Origin: Treponema sp.
GTDB lineage: Bacteria > Spirochaetota > Spirochaetia > Treponematales > Treponemataceae
Assembly: GCA_017449285.1 (NCBI GenBank)
Contig: JAFSJX010000010.1
Span: 186,001 to 250,000, forward strand
DNA length: 64,000 nucleotides
Reading direction: 5' to 3'
Numbering within the stretch: the stretch's first letter is position 1; the number at the start of each line of letters is the position of its first letter. Of the stretch, positions 7,901-15,411 are shown piece after piece. Both the position numbers and the translations under genes were made by a program. The notes beneath the pieces are model-generated. The model saw only the letters and a list, made by a program, of their open reading frames with translations, did no database searches and was not told the DNA's origin.

Positions 7901-8872
7901 TTATGCTCTCTTTAAGTGAATCGCAAATCCACCCACTTCTTTGTCAAGGTAGACAACTTTAAGCGGCGTGTTCGCGTTTCCTTTGGTCATGTAGACTTCC
8001 GTACCAGCGACGGGCTTGAATCCAAAGCGTTTCAGATATGCCAGAGCGCGCTCCACGTTGTTGCACATCATTGAGATGTGTCCGTGCGTACCACGTCCGT
8101 TTTGCTTCATAATCTCAACCTGATCGGAAGCGAAGATTGAAGAATTGCCCACCTTAGCCGCAAATCCGAACGGAGCGAATCCGTCTGCGATTGCCGTTGC
8201 GTCGTCGGGGTTAGCCGCATTGATGCCCATGTGGTCGATGTGGAATCCGTGCATTGCCTTTACCGCGTCCTTACAAATCTGGGTGATTTCGTCCCATTTT
8301 TCGCCTTCAATCAGCGGCTTTTTGACCATCCACGTGCCGCCCATGCAGAGGATGTTCTTTCGCTTTGCATATTCGCCAACATTTTCCGTAGTTACGCCAC
8401 CAGTCGGCATAAACGCGCACTGTGGGAACGGGCCGCCAAAGTCGTCGATAATTTTGTAGCCGCCCTTGCGCTCTGCGGGGAACAATTTGAGGTAGGTCAA
8501 TCCTTTGTTGATACAGGCGGTGATTTCTGACGGGTTAGAGATACCGGGCATAGTCGGAATCTTGTTTTTGATGCACCAGTCAACCACATCGGGGTTGTAG
8601 CCAGGACTGACGATAAATTTTGCGCCCGCCTTAACCGCCTTTTCTGCCTGCTCAACATTCAGCACCGTACCTGCGCCAACGAGCATATCAGGCTCTGCCT
8701 TAATCATCGCTTCGATTGCCTCTGCCGCACAAGCAGTACGGAACGTCACTTCAGAAGCAGGAAGTCCGCCCCTTACCAGCGCATGAGCCAAATCTGCCGC
8801 CTTAGATGCGTCCTCGATTGCGACAACCGGAATAATACCGATGTCCCTGAACTGTTCGTAAACCTTATCCAT
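7901..8872 (-). CDS. eda: KDPG/KHG aldolase fused to a C-terminal VOC-like domain
   Basis: A 323-residue protein. Residues 1 to about 210 are a 2-keto-3-deoxy-6-phosphogluconate aldolase: ASEVTFRT holds the catalytic glutamate, and TYLKLFPAE holds the Schiff-base lysine. It splits KDPG to pyruvate and glyceraldehyde-3-phosphate, the last step of uronate breakdown begun by uxuB and uxuA at 15412-18120. Residues about 215-323 (from FHIDHMGIN) resemble a glyoxalase/VOC domain; its role is unknown. Ordinary Eda is about 210 residues. The start has AGGAG. A -10 box (TATAAT, 8935-8940 on the other strand) lies upstream. The kinase KdgK is not in the window. Confidence 0.92.
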   Translation of the reverse strand: MDKVYEQFRDIGIIPVVAIEDASKAADLAHALVRGGLPASEVTFRTACAAEAIEAMIKAEPDMLVGAGTVLNVEQAEKAVKAGAKFIVSPGYNPDVVDWCIKNKIPTMPGISNPSEITACINKGLTYLKLFPAERKGGYKIIDDFGGPFPQCAFMPTGGVTTENVGEYAKRKNILCMGGTWMVKKPLIEGEKWDEITQICKDAVKAMHGFHIDHMGINAANPDDATAIADGFAPFGFAAKVGNSSIFASDQVEIMKQNGRGTHGHISMMCNNVERALAYLKRFGFKPVAGTEVYMTKGNANTPLKVVYLDKEVGGFAIHLKRA

Positions 8873-8974
8873 TTGATTCTCCTATAAAATTTGGTCAGCG
8901 GTTTGCCGCCGAAAGATTACACACTAGATTTTCAATTATATCGCACCTTTTCAAAAATGTATAGCGATTTTTTT

Positions 8975-8999
8975 TGGAAGTGTCACCAGGAAGTGTCAC
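8975..8999. repeat. 13-bp tandem repeat over the cytX stop codon
   Basis: GGAAGTGTCACCA is followed at once by GGAAGTGTCACC. The second copy contains the cytX stop codon (8996-8998 on the minus strand), so the very end of the gene is duplicated, like the sufS end on a smaller scale. Confidence 0.8.
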
Positions 9000-10168
9000 C
9001 TGCGGATTTTTCCCACAAGAACCGTAAGCACGAAAGTCACCGCCATGCATGGAAGCGTAATACCAAGTATAAAATCTTTGTTCAGCAAGAATCGGTAGAA
9101 CGCAAATCCCAAAAGCCACACCGCAAGGTTCAGCCAGTCAAAGTGCCGCCCCGCAGAATCGGATTTCAGCACGAAGAAACTTGCCAACTGGACGGCAATC
9201 ATGGGCGCAAAGACCGAGCCAATTACATAGAGAAAATCGGTAATGTCGTCCATGTTGAACAGGCATGCGCCCACCGTCCCTAAAATGGCGGTGATGATGG
9301 CGGCAAGACGTGCGTTCACTTTTGCGCTCACAGTGACGGCGGAAATGCCCGCGCTGAATGCATCCAAGAATGTTGTGGTGACGGTGGAAAGAATCACAAT
9401 CACCAGAGCTGCGATTCCCAAGCCCGCCTTTACCATAATCGGGGCGACACCGCTTTCTCCAGTGAAAATCGCCGCGCCCATGCCGATAACGTACATCCAC
9501 GAACTGACCAGTCCATACACCGCCGCGCTCACGAGCGTCGTTGCAAACGGTTTTTCCGCGTCCTTAGTGTAGTCGCTCATAAGCGGAAGCCACGAAAGCG
9601 GCATGGCGGCGGCCAGCTCAACGGCGGCTCCAAAACTCATCGCCTCGCTTGCGTCCACGGGAAGTAGCACCGCCCTGCCCTTAAAAATCACCGCGCATAA
9701 AACAACCGTAAGCAAAAACAGCAGGCTCATCGCAACTACGTTCACTTTGCCAAGGTTCGTAATGCCAATCACAATCCAGAGCATAATCAGTGCGCCGATG
9801 ACAAGACACCACACCCAGCCTTCAAGCGCAAAAATCTCGTTCACGCTCGCCGCACCGTCGTAAATCATAATGCCCGTCCAGCCGACCAGCTGCAGCACGT
9901 TCAGAAGCGCGAAAAACCTGCCGCCGATAGAGCCGAAACTGGACTTCGTTGTCTCCATCGCACTTTTGCGGCTCAATGCGCCGATGTAGCCCGCCCCGAA
10001 AAGCAGGGCACAGCCGATAATATGTCCCAGCAGAATCGCCGCGATGCCACGGGAAAATCCCAGCGGCGCAAAATACGTTCCCGTGAGGATTTCCGCGATT
10101 GAAACTCCCGCACCAAACCAAATCAATGCCGCGCTGAACACGGTCGTTTTTTTTGTATTTTCTTTCAT
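8996..10168 (-). CDS. cytX: CytX-like hydroxymethylpyrimidine/cytosine permease (NCS1 family)
   Basis: A 390-residue inner membrane permease with about twelve hydrophobic helices. The start (VFSAALIWFGAGVSIAEILTGTYFAP) and the FxxAGxSA-type helices fit the NCS1 nucleobase transporters, and closely the CytX subgroup linked to thiamine genes. It lies 29 bases after thiD on the same strand with its own GGAG site, so it probably imports the pyrimidine moiety HMP that ThiD phosphorylates. The substrate is inferred from that context; cytosine is the alternative. Confidence 0.85.
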   Translation of the reverse strand: MKENTKKTTVFSAALIWFGAGVSIAEILTGTYFAPLGFSRGIAAILLGHIIGCALLFGAGYIGALSRKSAMETTKSSFGSIGGRFFALLNVLQLVGWTGIMIYDGAASVNEIFALEGWVWCLVIGALIMLWIVIGITNLGKVNVVAMSLLFLLTVVLCAVIFKGRAVLLPVDASEAMSFGAAVELAAAMPLSWLPLMSDYTKDAEKPFATTLVSAAVYGLVSSWMYVIGMGAAIFTGESGVAPIMVKAGLGIAALVIVILSTVTTTFLDAFSAGISAVTVSAKVNARLAAIITAILGTVGACLFNMDDITDFLYVIGSVFAPMIAVQLASFFVLKSDSAGRHFDWLNLAVWLLGFAFYRFLLNKDFILGITLPCMAVTFVLTVLVGKIRR

Positions 10169-10197
10169 TATATATGTCTCCGTTAAAAAAAATCTGG

Positions 10198-11001
10198 CTA
10201 GAGCGCAAGCGCATCCTTGTCCTTAAAAATGTAATTGTGCATGAGCGGGCCTGAGCCTTTACCCAAATCAAGGTGTGCGGAAAGCGCGGCGGAAATGTAT
10301 GCCTTTGCGCGGGAAACGCTTTCTTCCAAGGTGCGCCCATGAGCGAGGTTTGCCGCAATCGCACTCGAAAGCGTACAGCCTGTTCCGTGTGTGTTGGAGT
10401 TTTCAATTCTTTTTCCGCTGAACCAAGAGCCCATGCCGTCCGAAAACAGATAGTCGTCCGCATCGCTTACGCTGTGGCCGCCCTTGACCAGTACCGCGCA
10501 TCCATACTCAGCATTGATTTTTTTTGCGGCCGCTTCCATGCCGCCTCGGTCGGTGATTTTCTGTCCAGAAATGATTTCCGCCTCGGGGATGTTCGGCGTG
10601 ATGACCGTTGCCAGCGGGAAGAGTTCCTTTTCCAGAACCGAAATCGCGTCCTCTGAGATGAGCCGCGCACCGCTTGTGGCGACCATCACAGGGTCTACGA
10701 CCACATTCGGTAAGCCATGCTTTTTAATCTGCGCGGCGATTGTCCGAATCAGTTCGGCGGAAGAGACCATGCCTGTCTTTACCGCGTCGGGGCGGATGTC
10801 TGTCACGACCGCTTCAATCTGTTTTTCCAAAAATTCAGGAGTCACTTCCTGAATGCCAAACACGCCGGTCGTATTCTGTGCGGTCAAGGCGGTGATTGCG
10901 CTCATGGCGTAAACCCCGTTCATGGTCATCGTCTTGATGTCAGCCTGAATTCCGGCGCCTCCGCAAGAATCACTTCCTGCAATTGTCAATGCTGTGTTCA
11001 T
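10198..11001 (-). CDS. thiD: Hydroxymethylpyrimidine (phospho)kinase ThiD
   Basis: A 267-residue ThiD of the ribokinase fold. It phosphorylates HMP and then HMP-P to HMP-PP for thiamine synthesis. Motifs: N-terminal TIAGSDSCGGAGIQADIKT, VVDPVMVATSGARL, and the ATP/anion-hole motif NTHGTGCTLSSAIAANLA. The start at 11001 has GGAGG five bases upstream; longer versions are possible in frame but lack family support. It forms an operon with cytX. No thiE or thiM follows, so the organism may salvage HMP. The upstream region was read for a TPP riboswitch and none was found. Confidence 0.95.
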   Translation of the reverse strand: MNTALTIAGSDSCGGAGIQADIKTMTMNGVYAMSAITALTAQNTTGVFGIQEVTPEFLEKQIEAVVTDIRPDAVKTGMVSSAELIRTIAAQIKKHGLPNVVVDPVMVATSGARLISEDAISVLEKELFPLATVITPNIPEAEIISGQKITDRGGMEAAAKKINAEYGCAVLVKGGHSVSDADDYLFSDGMGSWFSGKRIENSNTHGTGCTLSSAIAANLAHGRTLEESVSRAKAYISAALSAHLDLGKGSGPLMHNYIFKDKDALAL

Positions 11002-11141
11002 ACTTCCTCCAAAGAACCAAAACGCATTAGTACCCGTGGTGCCCCCGGGATTTTTCCACACGATAGCGTTATATGAGAAAAAAATCAAGGGAGAAAGAAA
11101 AGCGTTAGCAGAACTCCCGCATTATAATCATTCTGTGATGG

Positions 11142-11280
11142 AAAATCGGCTGAAAAAAACTGGTTCGCATCTGTACTAAAAAGACTACCGTTGCAGCGTG
11201 TGATTCCGCTTCCACGGCTGGAAACTTCGTTGCCAACGCCCATCTTTTTAGTGAATTTGATTTCCTCTTCAGCCGATTTT
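11142..11280. repeat. 139-bp imperfect palindrome (MITE-like)
   Basis: The ends are a 13-bp perfect inverted repeat, AAAATCGGCTGAA (11142-11154) and TTCAGCCGATTTT (11268-11280). Nested inside is ACTAAAAAGA (11175-11184) with TCTTTTTAGT (11243-11252), centred on TTCCGCTTCCACGGCTGGAA. The layout resembles a small non-autonomous element. It carries no gene. Confidence 0.7.
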
Positions 11281-11364
11281 GCAGGACAACCGCGCATTTT
11301 CAGTGGCGGGTTTCCGCTGGTAGCCTTTTTTGCCTGGTGCGAAAAATTTATAATGCGGTTGGCC

Positions 11365-11495
11365 TAAAAGCGTTAGGCTATGGAGCGGTGGCGAAGCCAG
11401 CCACTGGACTGAGCGAAGCGAGGGAAGCGGCCGAGGGTTACTGAGCCGCGGAACAGCCGACCGCGGAAGCGGGAACGCCCGAAAAAAAAATGCCG
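11365..11495. repeat. GC-rich mosaic repeat, second copy of the 1376-1600 type
   Basis: Begins AAAGCGTTAGGC and ends GCGGGAACGCCCGAA, the same borders as the element before sufB, with a different interior (GGACTGAGCGAAGCGAGG). No gene. Confidence 0.6.
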
Positions 11496-11508
11496 TGTAA
11501 CTTCCAGA

Positions 11509-11601
11509 AAATGAAAATCGCACGGCTGAATTGGTGAAAGATACAGAAGGATTTGCGCCTATCAAGTCATTTTTGGCAGAAGAAAAAAACTTCGTTCATT
11601 G
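11509..11601 (+). pseudogene. Possible 3' remnant of a lost gene
   Basis: A frame ending at TGA (11599-11601) reads ..ENRTAELVKDTEGFAPIKSF followed by LAEEKNFVH. Composition and helical pattern look like a genuine protein C-terminus, but the frame has no start or upstream body because repeats precede it. The 11002-11608 gap otherwise holds only the palindrome and mosaic repeat. The family is not recognised. Confidence 0.3.
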
Positions 11602-11608
11602 ACTCCCC

Positions 11609-12322
11609 TCACTTTACCAGCAGGGCGGCAAATCGTTCTTCGGCGGGAATGGATTCGGTGACAAAATAATCGGGGTAGTCACGCATGAGCTGCTGGAGTT
11701 GGTTTTCAAGGCGGTGCATGTGGGTTTTCATGCACATTTTTGCGTATTCAGCGTCCTGATCCTGAATTGCGGAAAGAATTTTCTGATGCTGCAGGACGGT
11801 ACCCATCATAATGTCCTTGTTCCAGACGGTGATGAGGCGGATGCGGGCATAATGATTGCTTGTGTTCTCGATGGTTTCCCATGCAAGCCGCTCCCCCGTA
11901 ACCTTGAACATATAATGATGGAATTCGTTATCAAGGCGGACAAGCGCGTTGTAATCACAGGTGAGAACCGTGGCGTGCTGCTTTTCAATGTTCAGTTCCA
12001 GTTCGCCAAAATCCTTGCGCGTACATTTGCCCATAAGCAAATCAATGTTGGCACATTCAAGACTTTCGCGCACAAAGCGTTCCTGTTCCACCATGGAAAA
12101 ATCAATGCGGGAAACGACGGTCTCTTTCTGCGGGAAAATATCCACCAACCCATCGCGCTGCAATCGGATAAAAGCCTCGCGCACCGGGGTTCTGCTGACA
12201 TTCAGTTTTTGGGCGACTTCCTGCGTACTCATCACCGTGCCTGGCTTTAATTGCAGAGACATAATATTGTTTTTGAGCGCATTGTATACGGCAGACTGCA
12301 CGCTTGCATCGGTCTTTTTCAT
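11609..12322 (-). CDS. GntR-family (FCD) transcriptional regulator of the uronate/TRAP operon
   Basis: A 237-residue regulator with a GntR winged helix (about residues 8-75: LKPGTVMSTQEVAQKLNVSRTPVREAF) and an all-helical FCD ligand domain with a metal-binding-type histidine pattern (FHHYMF, HMHRL). It is transcribed divergently from dctPQM-uxuAB, and near-identical operator sequences overlap both -10 boxes. It therefore very likely represses both itself and the operon and is released by a uronate or uronate-derived intermediate, as UxuR/ExuR-type GntR proteins are. Ligand identity is inferred from context. Confidence 0.9.
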   Translation of the reverse strand: MKKTDASVQSAVYNALKNNIMSLQLKPGTVMSTQEVAQKLNVSRTPVREAFIRLQRDGLVDIFPQKETVVSRIDFSMVEQERFVRESLECANIDLLMGKCTRKDFGELELNIEKQHATVLTCDYNALVRLDNEFHHYMFKVTGERLAWETIENTSNHYARIRLITVWNKDIMMGTVLQHQKILSAIQDQDAEYAKMCMKTHMHRLENQLQQLMRDYPDYFVTESIPAEERFAALLVK

Positions 12323-12333
12323 GATACCGTCCT

Positions 12334-12370
12334 ATACTGGCATGTTAGCATTAAAAAAATGACCTGTCAA
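12334..12370 (-). promoter_or_regulatory. Promoter of the GntR gene with operator
   Basis: On the minus strand: TTGACA (12370-12365), 17 bases, TAACAT (12347-12342). The operator CTAACATGCCAGTAT (12348-12334) overlaps the -10 box and differs in two bases from that of the divergent promoter. Confidence 0.8.
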
Positions 12371-12393
12371 GAAAAGAATTTTTCACTTTTTTC

Positions 12394-12430
12394 TTGACAA
12401 ACAAAGAGTTAGAAACTAACATGTTAGTAT
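12394..12430 (+). promoter_or_regulatory. Promoter of dctPQM-uxuAB with operator
   Basis: TTGACA (12394-12399), 17 bases, TAACAT (12417-12422). The palindrome CTAACATGTTAG (12416-12427), extended to CTAACATGTTAGTAT, covers the -10 box. It matches the operator in front of the GntR gene. Confidence 0.85.
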
Positions 12431-12468
12431 ACCAGATTAAATTGACAGTCAAATTAAGGAGGACTATT

Positions 12469-13464
12469 ATGAAAAAAACAATGTTGTGTTCTTTGGGTGC
12501 AGTGCTGCTCTGCGGTCTGCTTCTTCCCTCTTGCACAAAAAAGACAAGTGACGCAAAGATTCCCGTCACGTTCGCAGGAACTGAGGCCGCCACGACAGGT
12601 CAGAGCCGCATGATGCAGTCGGTTGCCGACAAACTGAATGCGACTGGCCGTTTCAATGCGGCGGTTCAGGTAGCAGGCGCGCTCTCTGGTGACACCGATG
12701 CGCTCGTCACGCAGGCAAAACTGGGCATCAGCCTTGTCGTTCCGAGTGACCCCGGTCGTCTCGCAAGCCAGTTCAACATTCCCGACATGAACATTTTGAT
12801 GGCTCCGTACATTCTGACCGACCCTGCCGACCTGAAAAAACTGCCCGACACCGCGCTGTTCAAGGAATGGCAGGCACAGTTGGAAAAACAGGGCATCATC
12901 TACATCACGAACATGTACAATGGTTTCCGCAGTTTCTACACCACCACGCCGGTAAAGCATGTTGCTGACCTCTCAGGTCTTCGCATCCGTGGTTTCGGCA
13001 ACGCAATCGGAAACAACCTCGCAAAATACCTGGGATTTGCGAACATCGGCATCTCTTGGGGCGAAGTATTCCCCGGCATTCAGTCAAAGACGCTCGACGG
13101 TTGCGAAGTGCAGGTTGCGACCGCTGACGGTTCACGTTTGTATGAAGTAGTAAAGAACCTTGCGATGACAAAGCACTACATGCTTCAGTCTGCGTTCGTC
13201 TGCTCATCAACATTCTACAACAGCATGAGTCCGTCTGACCGCGAACTGTTCACCAAGATTATGCGTGAGGCAGCCCTTGAATACGGTGAGATTATCCGCA
13301 ACGAAGAAGGCGGCTACTACGACAACATGAAGAAAAACGGCGTGAACATCGTTGACGTGGACATCGCTGAATTCCAGAAGGCAGTCGACCCGCTGTACAA
13401 GAACAACGATTTGGGATTCTCCGCTGGTCTGAAAGAGAGACTGTTCAAAGAACTGGGTAAATAA
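12469..13464 (+). CDS. dctP: TRAP transporter solute-binding protein (DctP family), lipoprotein
   Basis: A 331-residue periplasmic receptor for a TRAP transporter. An N-terminal signal peptide ends in the lipobox LLLPSC, so the mature protein should be lipid-anchored outside the inner membrane. The DctP core shows the conserved arginine segment DLSGLRIRGFGN that binds the ligand carboxylate, and the IQSKTLDGCEV segment. AAGGAGG stands six bases before the ATG. It is the first gene of an operon with uxuA and uxuB, so the ligand is probably a hexuronate (glucuronate, fructuronate or tagaturonate). A hairpin terminator follows it. Confidence 0.95.
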   Translation: MKKTMLCSLGAVLLCGLLLPSCTKKTSDAKIPVTFAGTEAATTGQSRMMQSVADKLNATGRFNAAVQVAGALSGDTDALVTQAKLGISLVVPSDPGRLASQFNIPDMNILMAPYILTDPADLKKLPDTALFKEWQAQLEKQGIIYITNMYNGFRSFYTTTPVKHVADLSGLRIRGFGNAIGNNLAKYLGFANIGISWGEVFPGIQSKTLDGCEVQVATADGSRLYEVVKNLAMTKHYMLQSAFVCSSTFYNSMSPSDRELFTKIMREAALEYGEIIRNEEGGYYDNMKKNGVNIVDVDIAEFQKAVDPLYKNNDLGFSAGLKERLFKELGK

Positions 13465-13479
13465 GTTCGTTCGGTAATT

Positions 13480-13528
13480 ACAGGTTTGCATTGCGGGAAA
13501 ACTGTCTGTGGTGCAAGCCTGTTTTTTT
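13480..13528 (+). terminator. Partial terminator between dctP and dctQ
   Basis: ACAGGTTTGCA (13480-13490) pairs with TGCAAGCCTGT (13512-13522) with one G-T pair, followed by seven T (through 13528). Placed after the binding-protein gene, it would give more DctP than membrane subunits. Confidence 0.75.
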
Positions 13529-13559
13529 ATCACATAAAAAAAATCGTCAGGAACTGAAA

Positions 13560-14051
13560 ATGAAAAAAATCTACGATTATTTTTGCAAGGCTGAGGTCGC
13601 GGTGTGCGGCGTTGGTTTTGTTTTCCTTGTTATTTTTGTGTTCGCTTCGGCTATCCTCCGCTTTTTAAGAATCTCAATGTCATGGAACATCGATTTGGCG
13701 ATGCTTCTTCTGGCTTGGACGGCATTTCTTGGCGCGGACATCGCATGGCGGAGCGGTCAGCTTATCGGCATTGATATTGTGACGCGGTATTTTCCAAAAA
13801 AAGTGCAGGAACTTGTGCTGCTTTTGGTATATGCCATCATTCTGTGCGTTACGGTCATCATTTGTATCTACGGCATCAGGCTTGCGTGGACGGAACGGCT
13901 TCGCACCTATCAGTCCATGCCCATCCCCTACTCGCTTGTCAGCCTGAGCCTTGTTGTGGCGACTTTTTCCATGTCAATTTCTACCGTGGGAAAAATCAAG
14001 GCCTGCATAGAGCATTTCCGCACGACTGAGCCAGTTGAGCATGCCGAATAG
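13560..14051 (+). CDS. dctQ: TRAP transporter small membrane subunit DctQ
   Basis: A 163-residue four-helix membrane protein of the DctQ family, with the typical W-(T/A)-x-FLGAD-x-AWR-x-G motif (AWTAFLGADIAWRSG) after helix 2. It pairs with DctM to form the sodium-driven permease fed by DctP. The start at 13560 has CAGGAAC upstream. The gene lies after the dctP terminator, 10 bases before dctM. Confidence 0.93.
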   Translation: MKKIYDYFCKAEVAVCGVGFVFLVIFVFASAILRFLRISMSWNIDLAMLLLAWTAFLGADIAWRSGQLIGIDIVTRYFPKKVQELVLLLVYAIILCVTVIICIYGIRLAWTERLRTYQSMPIPYSLVSLSLVVATFSMSISTVGKIKACIEHFRTTEPVEHAE

Positions 14052-14060
14052 GAGAAGACT

Positions 14061-15356
14061 ATGACACTACTGCTTGTTAGTTTTGTAATTTTTTTGCTGA
14101 TGGGAATGCCCATCGCGTTTGTCATCGGAATCGCGGGTTTTGCCTACTTTTTGAGCCAGCCGATTCTTCCGTTTGAGGCGGCAGTGCAGATGATTGTGCT
14201 TCAAAGCCAGTCCTTTGCCTTCCTTGCAGTTCCGTTCTTTATCTTTGCCGGAAACTTGATGAATGTGTCGGGCATTACGGACCAACTTCTGGGGCTTGCG
14301 CGGCTTCTGACCCGCAGAATGTACGGGGGAACTGCGCAGATTTCGGTCGTCATGTCTACGCTGATGGGCGGAGTCTCAGGCTCTGCTACGGCAGACGCTG
14401 CAATGGAAACGCGAATCCTTGCGCCGGAGATGCTGAACCGTGGCTACACAAAGGGCTACATTTGCTCGGTGAACTGCCTTACCGCGCTCATCACGGCGAC
14501 CATTCCGCCAAGTCTGGGACTTATCATCTTCGGTTTTGTGGGCGAGGTGTCAATCGGTCGTCTGTTTGCAGCAGGTATCGTTCCCGGTATTCTTATGATG
14601 ATTTTCCTTATGGGAACGACGACAATCACCAGCCGCATCAGAAAATTTGACCCGCCGAGCGTCGATGCTCCCAAACTGACTTTGCGCGAACTTTTTGACA
14701 ACTTGAAAGTGTCAATCTGGGCGTTGTTCTTCCCGATTATACTAATTGTGGGAATCCGCTTCGGCTTGTTCACGCCGTCTGAATCGGGCGCATTTGCCGT
14801 GGTGTACGCGCTGATTGTGGGAAAATTCGTCTACAAAAAACTGACCTGGAAGAATTTTAAGGAAGCCCTTATTACGACGCTCAAAGATAACGGCGCAATT
14901 ATGCTGATTATCGCGATGTCAGGTCCGTTCAGCTACGCGATTACCTGGGTCAAACTGCCCGCCGCGTTAAGTTCATTCATCTTTGGCATTACGGAGAATC
15001 CGCAACTTCTGACGCTGATTATGCTGGGCTTCCTGTTCATCACGGGAATGTTCGTAGACAGCAACGTGAACTTTCTGCTCCTTACGCCAATTTTCCTTCC
15101 GATGGTCACCAGCGTGGGCATGGATCCGGTTCACTTTGGCGTTCTGATGGCAACAATCGTCACTTTGGGCGTAATGACTCCGCCAATCGGCTCTGCGCTC
15201 TACACGGTCTGTGGCATTATCGGCTGTCCTCCCGAAGAATACACGAAGGAAAGCCTGCCTTTCTTGCTTGCGATTCTGGTGGAACTTGCGATTTTGGTCT
15301 TCTGCCCGAAACTAGTGCTTTTCATTCCGAATATGATTTTCGGCGTGGCTGGATAA
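14061..15356 (+). CDS. dctM: TRAP transporter large permease DctM
   Basis: A 431-residue integral membrane protein with about twelve helices, the transport channel of the TRAP system. Family hallmarks are PFFIFAGNLMNVSG, GGVSGSATADAA, TATIPPSLGLIIFG and the C-terminal LGVMTPPIGSALYTV. AGGAGAAGAC precedes the ATG. In the operon it stands between dctQ and uxuA, supporting uronate import. Confidence 0.96.
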   Translation: MTLLLVSFVIFLLMGMPIAFVIGIAGFAYFLSQPILPFEAAVQMIVLQSQSFAFLAVPFFIFAGNLMNVSGITDQLLGLARLLTRRMYGGTAQISVVMSTLMGGVSGSATADAAMETRILAPEMLNRGYTKGYICSVNCLTALITATIPPSLGLIIFGFVGEVSIGRLFAAGIVPGILMMIFLMGTTTITSRIRKFDPPSVDAPKLTLRELFDNLKVSIWALFFPIILIVGIRFGLFTPSESGAFAVVYALIVGKFVYKKLTWKNFKEALITTLKDNGAIMLIIAMSGPFSYAITWVKLPAALSSFIFGITENPQLLTLIMLGFLFITGMFVDSNVNFLLLTPIFLPMVTSVGMDPVHFGVLMATIVTLGVMTPPIGSALYTVCGIIGCPPEEYTKESLPFLLAILVELAILVFCPKLVLFIPNMIFGVAG

Positions 15357-15411
15357 AAGGATTTCGTGCATCCTGCACGACCGCTAACGCGGAGTTTATG
15401 AGGAGTAACTT

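Noticed and set aside
7818-7919. Small gene of 33 codons with a GAGG site
   Set aside because: It overlaps a 12-bp hairpin and a repeat-like sequence and runs into the end of eda; the peptide has no support.
11002-11141. TPP riboswitch expected upstream of thiD-cytX
   Set aside because: The minus strand lacks the CTGAGA and ACCTGATCTGG-type core; only a short GC-rich stretch and a TATAAT box with no good -35 were found.
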